Shown here: piece by piece, positions 45,669 to 57,058 of the stretch
Numbering within the stretch: the stretch's first letter is position 1
Layout: each line of letters opens with the position of its first letter
Origin: Adiantum capillus-veneris
Lineage: Eukaryota; Streptophyta; Polypodiopsida; Polypodiales; Pteridaceae
Assembly (NCBI GenBank): GCA_014529385.2
Contig: CM043952.1
Coordinates: 57,151,119-57,215,118, forward strand
Reading direction: 5' to 3'
DNA: 64,000 nucleotides
Position numbers and translations under genes: made by a program
Notes under the pieces: generated by a model
The model's database searches: none
What the model was told of the DNA's origin: nothing
The model's input: only the letters and a program-made list of their open reading frames with translations

Positions 45669-46126
45669 GGCACACCAATTCAAAGAAGGTGATCATGTTT
45701 TGCTTTGCATCGAAAAATGAAGGATCAAAAGTGTTGATACTAATGTCTTTGTTAAGCTTGCTCCTCGTTTTTATGGACCTTTCAAAATATCAGCTGTCAT
45801 TAATGATGTTTCTTTCCGTTTAGAACTACCTGCACATTGGCACATTCACAATGCCTTTCACATTAGTCTTTTACTCCCATTCCGAGGACCCCTACCAACA
45901 CACCACATTTATGAAGACCCACCTTCACTTGTAGACCGAGAAGAGCAACTCATCCCTGATAAAATAGTTGATCATGAGACCACCACTACACGCACTGGAA
46001 TGGTTTATAACCGTTACCTTTTTGACTTTCAAAGGCCACCCTAGAGAGGATGCCAAATGGATGCCTAAAACGTTTTTTTGCAACTTTCCCGACCTTCTCC
46101 ACACTTTCCATCACTCACGGTCTAGT
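45669..46126 (+). pseudogene. Integrase C-terminal and chromodomain-like end
   Basis: It reads HQFKEGDHVLLCIEK, LAPRFYGPFKISAVINDVSFRL, HNAFHISLLLPF (the GPFxI and FHxSxL motifs of Ty3 integrases). Then DREEQLIPDKIVDHETTTT and, after a 1-nt shift, FKGHPREDAKWMP, which fits the end of a chromodomain. This supports classification as a chromovirus. It ends near 46126. Confidence 0.75.
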
Positions 46127-46165
46127 TGATTTCTCTATTGAGCAACTGAGGACAGTTGCTATCCC

Positions 46166-46177
46166 TGGTGGGAGGAA
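46166..46177 (+). promoter_or_regulatory. Polypurine tract of the chromovirus
   Basis: TGGTGGGAGGAA directly precedes the 3' LTR start TGTTACGAG. Confidence 0.85.
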
Positions 46178-46711
46178 TGTTACGAGACTGGGCACCCTCC
46201 TATTGTAGTGGTTAGCTGCAATTGGGATAGCTGGCGTAATGGTTAATTATGTGATGTCTATTTATTTTACTAATTGAGTTGATGATGATTTTGTAGAGTG
46301 GAATGCGGGGAGTTGATGAAGAGGCGACGGCAATTACTCTTGGCCATTTTATATTTGCACAGTATCTTAGAACATCATTTCAATAAGCCACTATGGCTCT
46401 GTAAATAGTTGTAGTGGGAACTCTCCTTATGGGTCATGCAAGAGCTAATGAACTTCACTCATTTACAAAAGTGAAGTGGTTGTAAAAAGAGGGGCCTCAA
46501 TTTTTGGCACCTTAAACTCAAAAATATATATTAAATACCAACTCCACAAGAGAGGTTCCGTGGAGTTTGGGGCTAGATTTAAGCCTTTCTCTTGCAGATT
46601 CTCTTCTCTACTCTCTTATGCTATGGTATTTGTTGTGTACTCTCTAATCTAGTCTCCATCTCTTACACATCTCTTACACTCTCTTACAAGCATGTCTATG
46701 TCAATTCTATG

Positions 46712-46780
<69 letters not shown>
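46178..46780 (+). mobile_element. 3' LTR of the chromovirus, truncated at its TG microsatellite
   Basis: It matches the 5' LTR from TGTTA(C)GAGACTGGG to the (TG)n tract (46719-46780), then breaks off. The 5' LTR has about 120 further bp after its TG tract. What follows is hAT-B coding sequence. Confidence 0.9.
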
Positions 46781-46781
<1 letters not shown>

Positions 46782-46980
46782 TGCTGGCTACGAGGAGGAA
46801 TTGCCAACCTGGTTGTATGATTGTCAAAACAAAGACGAAGAAGAGTTCAATGTTGGTGTATCTCAATGCACTATAGATGAAATAGAAGAGAATTTGATAA
46901 TAGATGCGGAGGTTGAATTACAAGGAGAACCACAACACTCAGACTTAGAACGAGATAACAACTTTACAAATTCAATATAG
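46781..46980 (+). pseudogene. hAT-B transposase, C-terminal tail
   Basis: The frame reads EELPTWLYDCQNKDEEEFN, VGVSQCTIDEIEENL and GEPQHSDLERDNNFTNS, ending at TAG. It aligns with the tail of hAT-A (NEVSSMSVYLKCTIVKIKES ... NNDYKDFEQRI) at 23.95-24.16 kb. The hATC part that should precede it is missing at the LTR junction. Confidence 0.65.
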
Positions 46981-47092
46981 CTTGAGAGTAGAATAAAGAT
47001 CGTGTCAAAAACGATTGTAAAAGACCTTGTATTCAAATGTGTTTTGATCATATACAATGCTATATATTTGCGATTATCATAGCTTGTTGATC

Positions 47093-48100
47093 TCAATTGT
47101 GTTGCTCTGAAGCAGCATCTTGTTCACCAAACAAATTTCTAACTGTGCTAGGGGTATCTTGGCGGGCATACTCATTTGCCATGCCAAACATAATATATAT
47201 TCCTTGTGGAATATCTTGTGAATAGATTGTGCATCGGCTACTATTTTTCATTGAACGAATAAGACAAATAAAGTGATACTAATGACCACATGTCAATGTA
47301 TAATATCCACTCCATCCATCAAATTCTTATAGCAAACTGGACATTGGGAAGATGAGGATGCATATGATGTAGACGAGGGGACCAAATTTGGATGCAGGAC
47401 AAGATGGCTGATGTGTGTCCCTTGTACAGGTGTTGGATTCACTCGCTGTGTCAGATTTTGAACGTCCTGGCTTACACGGTGAATGCTTTTCTCCATCCAG
47501 ACCTGTGAGGGTTGGGGTGTCTAGGTGGCTATAGAAAGCCATGTTATTTTTGCATCTTTCTCTGCCAACTATGTCGTGTAAATATCCTTCTCTCTCTTTA
47601 AGTGTAGGTCCGTACCTTCCACTATCAATGCCAGCTCATCTCGGGTGAAAGTGACACAACTCTCCCTTATATCATGAGTGGCAACATTTGTCTCCTTTGA
47701 CGAAAAGTCTACTAGTCGTTGTTGCACAAAGTGAACATATAACATTTTTGCAAAATATAACACACAATCTACATTGTGCATGGGATGGCCATAAGCTTCC
47801 AAGTAAATCCTCTCAGCGTTTTCTTTGATCGCATCATGGCTGCACTTCAAAACCTTCCACCTTCCTTTCTTGATCTCTGCGTCCTCACATGGCCATATTG
47901 TTTTGATCATGTCCTTTGTCACTTATTTATTGATCTCTTTCCATTGCACGTGGTTTGGATTTCCCCATTTTGAGAGTCGTCGAGCAATGCACATCGCTTA
48001 CTGTGCCGACATACCGTGTGCTAGAGGCTGCATTAATAGCCGCTTGTTGTTGATCATCGAGCACTGATTGGGTGCCAATATCTTGTTCTTCATCGGCCAT
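47093..48100 (-). pseudogene. RING-finger protein gene, copy 2, cargo of hAT-B
   Basis: Start MADEEQDIGTQSVLDDQQQ at 48100. Middle: MIKTIWPCEDAEIKKGRW, then HNVDCVLYFAKMLYVHFVQQ and THDIRESCVTFTRDEL. After frameshifts the RING: CPVCYKNL ... LTCGHYYHFICLI ... CTIYSQDIPQG. The last metal-binding Cys is Tyr here (CTIY), whereas copy 1 at 22.9-23.6 kb has CGIC. It ends ...GEQDAASEQHN at 47093. Ring fingers of this layout commonly act as E3 ubiquitin ligases; that role is inferred from the family only. It is convergent with the hAT-B transposase (gap about 110 bp). Confidence 0.75.
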
Positions 48101-48424
48101 TTTCTCTTGGAGCTACAATCGACAGATAGACAAATTTTCAATATCATTGGCAAATATATATTCTCATGATTCAACAGTCTCACAGATGCACAAGATAGCA
48201 ACTTCTCGTCCACTACATAAGATGTCAGAATCCACTAAATCAAACCACAACTAATACGACTAATTGAACCACAAGGAAAATTTGAAATATCAACACTCAA
48301 CATGACAAATTTTAAATGACTAAAGATAATTGACTAAAGAAGGTGAACCGCTTCAAACCAGATAATACACTTCAATGAAAAATAGAATACCCTGGACAAG
48401 ACAAATGTTTATCATAAAAAATGT

Positions 48425-50060
48425 TTAGATCAGATAAAATGATGGTGCAAGTTCAACAAGGGGACGTTGGACAGGATTAGGGTCTGTCTTTAAATGTTCT
48501 TTGAAAAATATCAACACGTCAGATGTATTTCTTCTTTGTTCCCGCTCTTTTAACTTCATCAACAATCTACTTTAATCTGAATAGCCCTCATAACATCTTC
48601 GTCCGGGTGGTGAAAAACTTCTTCTGGAAAATAAACTTCTCTGGCTGCACTCCAAAACTCTGCCAGCATGTCGAATAGATAATCCGATGCATAAATGTCG
48701 CTCGCTTTTGTGTATACATCTATGCACCATGGATCGTATAGCATTAGAGCAATCCACTGTTGCTTAGCCATCTCTGCATCCCTTGCTCTCTGTGCCTCCA
48801 AAACTGTAGATTCTGACTATGCGCTTGGATGCAGATAATTAATTTCTATGTGCTTAGCTGGCATTCTGAGCATCATCCCCCAATCAATGATGCTGACACG
48901 GGGTTTATTTGCGCGAGTAAAGTCCAGCATTATGTTGAACGGGTGCAAGTCACTGTGCACTATCCCGATCGAATGGACAGCCGCAACGCCATCGATTAAG
49001 GCGTGACAAATGGTTGACATATGCTCGATCACTACTTTGATATGCACCTGTTTATCTCTTGTACAAGAAGATTTGCTGCAGGCAATGACATCTAGCCATG
49101 TTGTAGCCTGTGCATGTGTCGTCTGAACAATCCGTGAACGAATGGTAAGCAGCACATCATGTTGCCCATGGTACCTCCATTGTAGTACGGAAATATTGTG
49201 ATCCAAGGAGCTTTGACAGTAAAGCCAATGCACCTTAAAATGGAGGGGTGAAGCGTTTGCATTCCTTGCTCTCTTTGAAAGCTGTCAAATTTTGCCTCAC
49301 TTCCTTCCTTGTAACATTTTCCCACATATGTAATGTGGTCTGGAAAAAAAGAGATGCCTTTGATGGTGTACAATGTGCACACACCAAGGGATCCTGCTCC
49401 AACCCTCATAACTTCTACCGAGGCTTCGTGAGGGATGCCGACAAGATGAGTGCACTTGGAATTCAAAGCCATGCGCATGATTGTGTCGGTGCTGCTAGCA
49501 TCGGATTAACCTACCAAAGTTGCTTGCACATCTTGGGCCATCTTCAATCTCTTGGGTAAGGTTGCCTGGTCCTGCGCTTTCACATGCTTCATCTTTACCT
49601 TGTGTTCCTTTCACAATTTATCCCAGAGCTCTAATTTTGACATGTCACAGGCAGATGGGATATCTTCCTTTAAGTCTCTACAACATACTTTCATATTGCC
49701 CAACACTGTCCTAACCTTGTGGTGGGGGTCAAATTCTTAAATCCCTGCTAGAATCAACAATTCGTATTGTCCTTCACCTTGTAGCTTGCACTCTGTGTTC
49801 TCCCATATAGCACTACTGAGGTCTTTGATAAAGACATCACTTTCACTAATTTGCTATATGCGACCATCTACACATGATGAGATTGCCAAAATACATTCTT
49901 TACAAATGTCACGCATAATACTTTTCTTTTGATCTGGCGTCGTATTTGCAGGGACAATGAAAAACACCATATCAAATACAAATTCATGGTTGCGGATGAT
50001 ACTAACACTCTCACACTATTTCAGGCAAACCCTTAACCACGACTTGAAGACTTTAAGAAA
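48425..50060 (-). pseudogene. Protein-kinase-like gene, copy 2, cargo of hAT-B
   Basis: A frame of about 540 codons with five in-frame stops in its N-terminal third and a frameshift near the end. The N-terminal about 190 residues (VFDMVFFIVPANTTPDQKK ...) match no family I know. The kinase-like part has AKFDSFQREQGMQTLHPSI (helix C and the HPxI strand), then a hinge-like FPYYNGGTMGNMM. The catalytic loop is VHSDLHPFNIML (HRDLKPxN with Asp and Asn kept, Lys replaced by His) and the metal motif is IIDWGM. The C-terminus ends KEHLKTDPNPVQ...SFYLI. It lies 324 bp upstream of the RING gene, same strand, as in copy 1. Confidence 0.7.
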
Positions 50061-50349
50061 TGGTGCAAGGAAATATTGAGAAAAATTGAAAGCAATATTC
50101 ACTTAAAATTGCAATCTGTTACACGTGTAAAATGCAAAATAAACAAGTGGTTTATAAGAACTAATCCAGATCAAACAATACATATTAACAATCTGGCACA
50201 TTTCAGGATATATTAAATTTTTAACTTATATTTTTCTCCGTGCGCACATTCTAGTTCAAACAAAGCATACACCGACTTAAAGACTTCAAAAACATTTAAA
50301 ACATTGGAAGTATTACAAATCGGACTAGAAAATTGCAAAGAATGTCTTG

Positions 50350-50667
50350 CTCTTTAAAAAGATAGAAATAAATATCTAACATGCAAATTGTGTTCACACA
50401 CCTTTTTACATAGAATTTATGTAAATGTAGCATTCAAAATAGCGATGATAATTGATGCTCTTTAAAAAGATACAAAAGAATATTTAACATGCAAATTGTG
50501 TGAAAATTCTTTTTTATAAAGAATTTATGTAAATGAAGCAAAATAGCGATAATGCTTGAGGTTCTTTAAAAAGATAAAAATGAATATTTAACATGGAAAT
50601 TGTGTGTTAAATACTTTTTTGCATATAATTTATGTAAATGTAGCATTTAAAATAGCGATGATTGATG
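50350..50667. repeat. Three tandem units of about 106 bp in the hAT-B right arm
   Basis: Units starting (T/C)TCTTTAAAAAGATA at 50350, 50458 and 50562 each run through TTTAACATG-type text, AAATTGTGT, ATTTATGTAAATG and AAAATAGCGATGA. Small indels separate them. There is no coding potential. Confidence 0.85.
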
Positions 50668-51807
<1,140 letters not shown>

Positions 51808-52401
51808 CTCACTAATTTTCTTCCATGCATACTTCCAATGATTGCTATAAACCATGACTCGTGTACTCTTGCGAGAAAAATTGCTTTTCCAAGTGCATTT
51901 TGTACTTCTTCTAGTGTCTGCATTCGAAAGCTTTGATGCAATGATCTTTGACGCATTTTCCCAAGTCCACCCTCACCATGGCACTTAAAAGGAACACTGC
52001 ATGGTGTTTCCTCTCCTTGTGCATGCTGTTTGTAGGGTTGGTTGGTGTCACTACAGGATTATCATGGTCGATATTTAATTAGAGATGATCTTGATATGCA
52101 TTCATAACAGATTTCTCTACCCATTGTCTCTTGCTACCTTTTTTGGTGGAGCTCTTCTCTCAAATGCTTTGCAACTATAGGCGTGTGAGGATGCTCGCAC
52201 TTTTGATAATTCTTTGTAATTTAGCTATCCAAAAAGTTGGTCCCTAATACGAGGATCCCCGCCTAATTTTGTGGCGTAGCAAAATTTGCATTGCCACTCC
52301 ATAAATCGACCGCATATGTTGTGAGCAAACTCCCACTCTTTGCCAAGGGTTTTTTTCTTCTTTCTAAACTTCCTACCACTTGTGCCTACATTTTGCTCCA
52401 T
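51808..52401 (-). pseudogene. hAT-A transposase, N-terminal half (BED zinc finger)
   Basis: ATG at 52401: MEQNVGTSGRKFRKKKK, then GKEWEFAHNICGRFMEWQC and KFCYATKLGGDPRIRDQLFG, the BED-type DNA-binding finger, followed by stops. It runs to ...TGGAAGAAAATTAGTGAG at 51808, where hAT-B begins. The continuation (GTGAGTTTAATCC, DUF659 region) is at 25518 and leftward. The corresponding sequence in hAT-B (TGGAAGAAAATTGGTGAGTTT) is unbroken, which proves the split. Confidence 0.8.
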
Positions 52402-55197
52402 TTCTTGAATTTAATGCTGAAGGCATAAGAACTAGATGTTCAGTTATAAAAGAAATTGTTTACTTGTCAATATATATTAAAGCTGAAAATCATAGTTAAG
52501 AATGCAATCAAATTCACACATTGTGCAAGTTGCAATGCACTTTTGTCAATCCACATATTGACCACATATGTTGTGAGCAAATATACACATTGTAATGCAC
52601 TCTCTATTTGACATTATGCATACACCAAAGCTATGAATTTGTCAATGCAATTACAAACATGAGGATAAGTTATACACCCTTTTTGATTTGTAGACAATAA
52701 GACACATCTAGAAACTTCACATTGTTCATATATATAGGGGTTTAGGTTTTTGTTAATTTTATCAACTATTTTCACGTACAACAAAGAATAAAACCCAACA
52801 AAAGCAATAATCTATGATTTAACATCTCATGTACTAACAATTTTTCACAACACACAATGAAGTCTCTATCTAAACCAGTGCATAGAACAAGACTATGAAA
52901 TCTTCAATACAATTACATAATTGAGGACTATTTTTACTCAATCAAGGATTGTAGCCCCCTTATGCATTCAACTCAATATATAAAAGCTATTTTCACCCAA
53001 TTAAGGATTATCGCTCTTATATTGTGCAGTGACAAACAATGTACATCAATTTAAATATATGATGGTGTGAAACACAAGACTTCAAGGATCTTTATATACC
53101 CAGTACACTAGTACAGGGCATCCAACCATTGAGGGATGAGCATGACTCTTCAAAGATTCTATTTTTTTCAAATCGTACCTTTGTTTTTGGTCAAGGATTA
53201 AATTTTCTTTAGAAGTGGTTATCGTATTATGAATCACGCTCGGTCCATAAAAAGGACCCGTGACTCTATAACCTTATGTCAATTCACAAGGAGAAATAAC
53301 TATACCTGGTGTTAGGATACACTCCCCATGGATTTTCCTAGTCAAAATGCCAACAATAGTAGAGGTTTTACTATATGCAGGTAAGCTCGTCGGGCTTTTT
53401 TTATTTTCTCGACGGTTCCCTGGCAAACACATCAAGAAAATAAAAAATCCCAACTAGATTGAAGAGTACCCGGTGGGGTTACTGGTTGTGGTGGTTTCTA
53501 CAAGTTACCATGCAAGCTATGTCATAATAATCAATATCTAATTCTCCTAAATGATTTTCTCATATTAAACTGATCATTTAATGTGGGGAAGTGCCAGGGG
53601 AGAAAAAGCTAGAATATTGGTTAAGCTAGTAGACCAGCCACAGTAGGGATCCAAAGGGGGCGCCATCTGCAAAAGAGCCATGTGCAACAATGGGCTAAAA
53701 AGACCTTAAGGTTCAGCCCATTAAGACTTCCAAAATGCTAAGGTTTCAAAATTCAAAGGTTGTGTCCAAAGGTCAACCCTAGGGAAAATTGGATGCTTTG
53801 TGTGTGCCCTAAAAGTCTTTGCACATCCCTACATGGGAGGGGGCGAGCCCTAAAGGTAGGGGATGAGAGAGAAAGCCACACACACACACACACACAGGCT
53901 CCCTTTACACAAAGGGAATGAGGGACGCATGTCAGCTCCCTAGGCTAGATGCCCACAAGGTGTGCCCAATTTCTATTGGATGACCCTTGAAGTGGACCAA
54001 TGAGAATTAAGCTAGAGTAAATCTAGTTTAATTAATTTAAAAACATTTAATAAAAGAAACCAATGAGAATTAAGTCTCCTAGAAGACTATTGGGCAGTCT
54101 CCCAAGGGGTCCAATGAGCATTCAGGAGCCCCATGGCTTGCCTGATTCCTATTGGCCAGGAGGCAAAGGGGTCCAATGAGAGTTTAGTTTAATTATTTAA
54201 TTACCTAAAGCTCTCACAAAAGGGGAAAGGGGGAAACATGTCAGAAGGCTATCACTTATGCTGCTTAATTGTAATTGGCTTGACTTGGGGAGGGCCAATG
54301 AGGCTTCAGGAAGAGCAATTAACAAGAGGGCTCGCCCAAGAGAGAGAGAGGGGGCTGATTTTTGCAAGGATTATCACACACACACACACTCACACAAGCT
54401 CATGTGTGAAGAAAGAGAAGACTATCTCTTCCCAAGCTTTAATGGAGAACTCATCACCTACTCCAAGCTTGTGAGATAGAAGCCTACATCAACACTCTCT
54501 TGGCCTGTGGATGCAAATCCAACCAAGAGCCAAGCTTCAATGCATGCTCATCTCCTCTACCAAGCTAATTACTAAGCTAAGCTATGCTAATATGAGTGAT
54601 TATGTGAGGAGATGTACATCTTTCTCGTAAGATACTCCTTCTTCCTCTCAATCTACTCTCATACCCTGCTAGCTCTCACCATCTTCGAAGGTGTGTGAGG
54701 TCTTGGGTCTGAGAACGGAGATAATTCAAGTTGTGTTTGTTAAGTGTTTTGCTTAGTGCATGAAGTTTCCATCTTCATTGCACTAGCTAGTCATGAAGGA
54801 ACACAAAGAATTGTATTGTACAATGTCTCTCTTGATGGGAGAAACCATAATACAAAGCCTTTTGGAGGGGGGACCGGCTCCATGCAAATCCGGTCCTCAA
54901 CTGTTGTCAATAGCTTAATTTCTCTCTCTTTTGAAAGTATTGTAGATGCTATCTAACTAGGTGTTATGCTTTTTGTTGCTCTCTCTCCACCCAAGCACTC
55001 TTGTAATTCTCATTAGGAATCTATTCTAATGAAATGCCCACTATGTTCATGCTAGTTTCCGCTACACATAAGTTATTAGGCCATTAAATGTTACAAGATA
55101 CGTTAACAATTAACATGACCACATCTTATTCATGTGTGATCACTCACGTTATTGAGGTAACCATGTGGTCGTTATCATGTCAGTGAAATCATGGCTA
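52402..55197 (-). mobile_element. hAT-A 5' region and right terminus
   Basis: Homologous to the hAT-B 5' region (25519-26325 and 37008-37420) in opposite orientation. It includes an imperfect hairpin at 53390-53452 (arms CGGGCTTTTTTTATTTTCT and AGAAAATAAAAAATCCCA). The solo LTR 53520-55095 interrupts it. Beyond that, 55096-55197 matches the hAT-B terminus (GTTAACAATTAAC... ), ending TAGCCATGATTTCACTGAC when read inward from 55197. No gene. Confidence 0.75.
53520..55095 (+). mobile_element. Solo LTR, 1576 bp, in the hAT-A 5' region
   Basis: TGTCATAATAATC...AATGTTACA, near-identical to the inverted copy at 26777-28364. The flanks AGCTA (53515-53519) and AGATA (55096-55100) look like a 5-bp target duplication with one mutation. 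hAT homology continues on both sides. Confidence 0.85.
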
Positions 55198-56040
55198 GTA
55201 GTCCTAGGTAGTACAAATTCGTTCATTCAGTCATTCATTTTTTGTTTGAAAAGGTCGTCACTTGTGTCCTCTTCAAAAATTCTCTTCATTTTGATGTCGA
55301 CGTCGTTTGTTGTTTTATTTTTCATCTTCATGTTGTTTGTCCAAAATGTTGAGGGAAAGACTTTATGGCTAATGTTGTGAGGCATGCTTACATTGTAAGT
55401 GCAATGCTTAAGTGTGTGCGCTCATGTGAAAAAGGTAGGGTGGTCTTGCCAACTGTTTGCCGATAGTGCCGATAGTGTCTAAACGCGTGCGAGGTGTGTA
55501 AACATATATGCCTTCATGCACATATATTACAGTTATGTCATGTGTCAACTCAAAATAGTGCTCAGTTTGTACACACATTGCAAAAAGAGTGTGCATGATC
55601 ATAGTGAAGTGGGTTACAAAAAGTATTAGGCTTTGTATTGGGAAGGGCCTCTCAACAATAAACTTGAAGCTCCAAGAAAAATGCAAATTTGGAGAACAAA
55701 TGGCATCATCCACCACAGGAAGTTTTGAACAAATTCTCACAATAATTCCCACATTGTGACTTACCTCAACATTATGAGCTTTTGTGAGGGAGGCGCGACC
55801 GCATACCTAGCTAGGTATGATTGGGGGCAGGGGAACCCCCCCCCCCCCCCCCCCCCCTCAAAAAAAAAAAAAAAAAAAGCAAATGCTCATGATGTTATTC
55901 ATTGTATGAAAAACAATGGAAAAGACTCCGTTTTCCTACATGAGAAAATTTCTAAATCTTCTTGTGGGTCGGTGGAGGGGGAGTGAGGGGTTAATGCGCG
56001 AATGGATGGGGTAAGTTTAAAGGCGAGGGCAGTAAAGCTG
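55198..56040. other. Unassigned DNA with a poly-C/poly-A tract
   Basis: No credible gene. At about 55838-55878 a run of about 20 C is followed by about 20 A. The rest is AT-rich. Confidence 0.4.
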
Positions 56041-56043
56041 CAG

Positions 56044-56463
56044 CACAGAAGGCGAGGATGGCGAGTGCAGGGTGGGTGCTGCTGGTTGGAGGCGACCAAG
56101 AACGATGAGCAGCATGGCGAGAAGCAGGAGCAAGGGCAAGCAACACGCAATGGTTGGTGGTGAGGGAGATGGCGACGAGCAGCGAGGAGGCAGACAGAGG
56201 GGCGAGTACGGGGCTATTGTCCTCGAGGAGGTGGTGGGGCTGTCCCTGGCATCTTCCAGCAATAATAGCTGGTCAGGAGGCTAGCAACGGGCGACGGGAG
56301 GAGATCCATTCGCAAACGCTTTTTAAACAGGAAAACATAGGCATCAATTTTGATGTGGAAAGTAGGCACGGAGAAAATGTGCCCAATACCTTCACTGAAA
56401 AAAGTCTGCGGCCTGCTGTAAATGAGAACATCCAGATATGTGAAACCTACACCAGTTCAAAGG
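56044..56463 (+). other. Candidate exon, GC-rich then AT-balanced, ending at a GT donor
   Basis: The first part is GC-rich with GGCGAGGATGGCGAG-like text, unusual for the window. A frame across 56154-56463 reads GRREEIHSQTLFKQENIGIN, FDVESRHGENVPNTFTEKSL and NENIQICETYTSSK, ending TTCAAAG|GTATGC, a fair splice donor. No family is recognised. It could be a gene exon or chance. Confidence 0.3.
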
Positions 56464-56664
56464 TATGCTTTTTTTCTTTAAACCAAGTAAGCGGTTTGAA
56501 TTAAAGTAAGAAGCTAAAAAAAGTTACATCAGACTACCCAAGGAGTGGGTTACTCACAAGATTTAAAGGGGTTTGGTGACAAGTATCACACTAGAAAATA
56601 AATTGTCGACCAAAACAGTATATGTTGGAGGTTTTTTGAGCCTACTGAAATTCATCAATACATT

Positions 56665-56900
56665 ACAGATTGTCAATCTTAGCCTAATGACGATCCACAA
56701 AGTCATGGGCTGCTTCAAACCTCCTTACCAATTCACAAATTTCATCAGCAATCTCTTGGACCCAGTCATGTGCAATGTTAATTGTCCCATTGTCAGTGAG
56801 ATGGTCCTGCACTTCAACATCCACATTGGAATACTACTCCATCGCATCTTTTATTATAGCAATCTTGCTCTTGTATATCCTGACTTGATCTTATTTTAGA
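56665..56900 (-). other. Candidate coding fragment, unrecognised
   Basis: A minus-strand frame reads VDVEVQDHLTDNGTINIAHD, WVQEIADEICELVRRFEAAH and DFVDRH, with one TAG upstream. Its composition (acidic, helical) is protein-like. Family unknown; it may be remnant retroelement or host exon sequence. Confidence 0.25.
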
Positions 56901-57058
56901 TTGGCATCCTGCACCTGGCAACCAATAAATAAAACTTTCAGACTAGGTGTCTGATAGGCATTAATAAAGAGTGAAGATTTTCTATATAACCAAATGACCC
57001 ATAAAAATTCTGCCCTGCTTCTAGACCAGAACTTAGAAAGAATCCTCACTAAATCACC

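Larger units (their letters stand above)
39015..46780 (+). mobile_element. Chromovirus-type Ty3/gypsy element nested in hAT-B
   Basis: 5' LTR, PBS, gag, protease, RT-RNase H, integrase and a remnant chromodomain occur in order, then a PPT and a truncated 3' LTR. The 3' LTR stops inside its TG microsatellite and joins the tail of the hAT-B transposase; about 110 bp of LTR and the hATC region of the transposase are missing there. The interior also contains a foreign 0.47-kb piece at 45202-45668. Confidence 0.9.

Noticed and set aside
48072..49740. Plus-strand short frames across the kinase and RING genes
   Set aside because: Shadows of the minus-strand genes.
56044..56290. GC-rich bacterial-like insertion
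   Set aside because: Short, with no bacterial gene motif; more like a plant CpG-rich exon or promoter.
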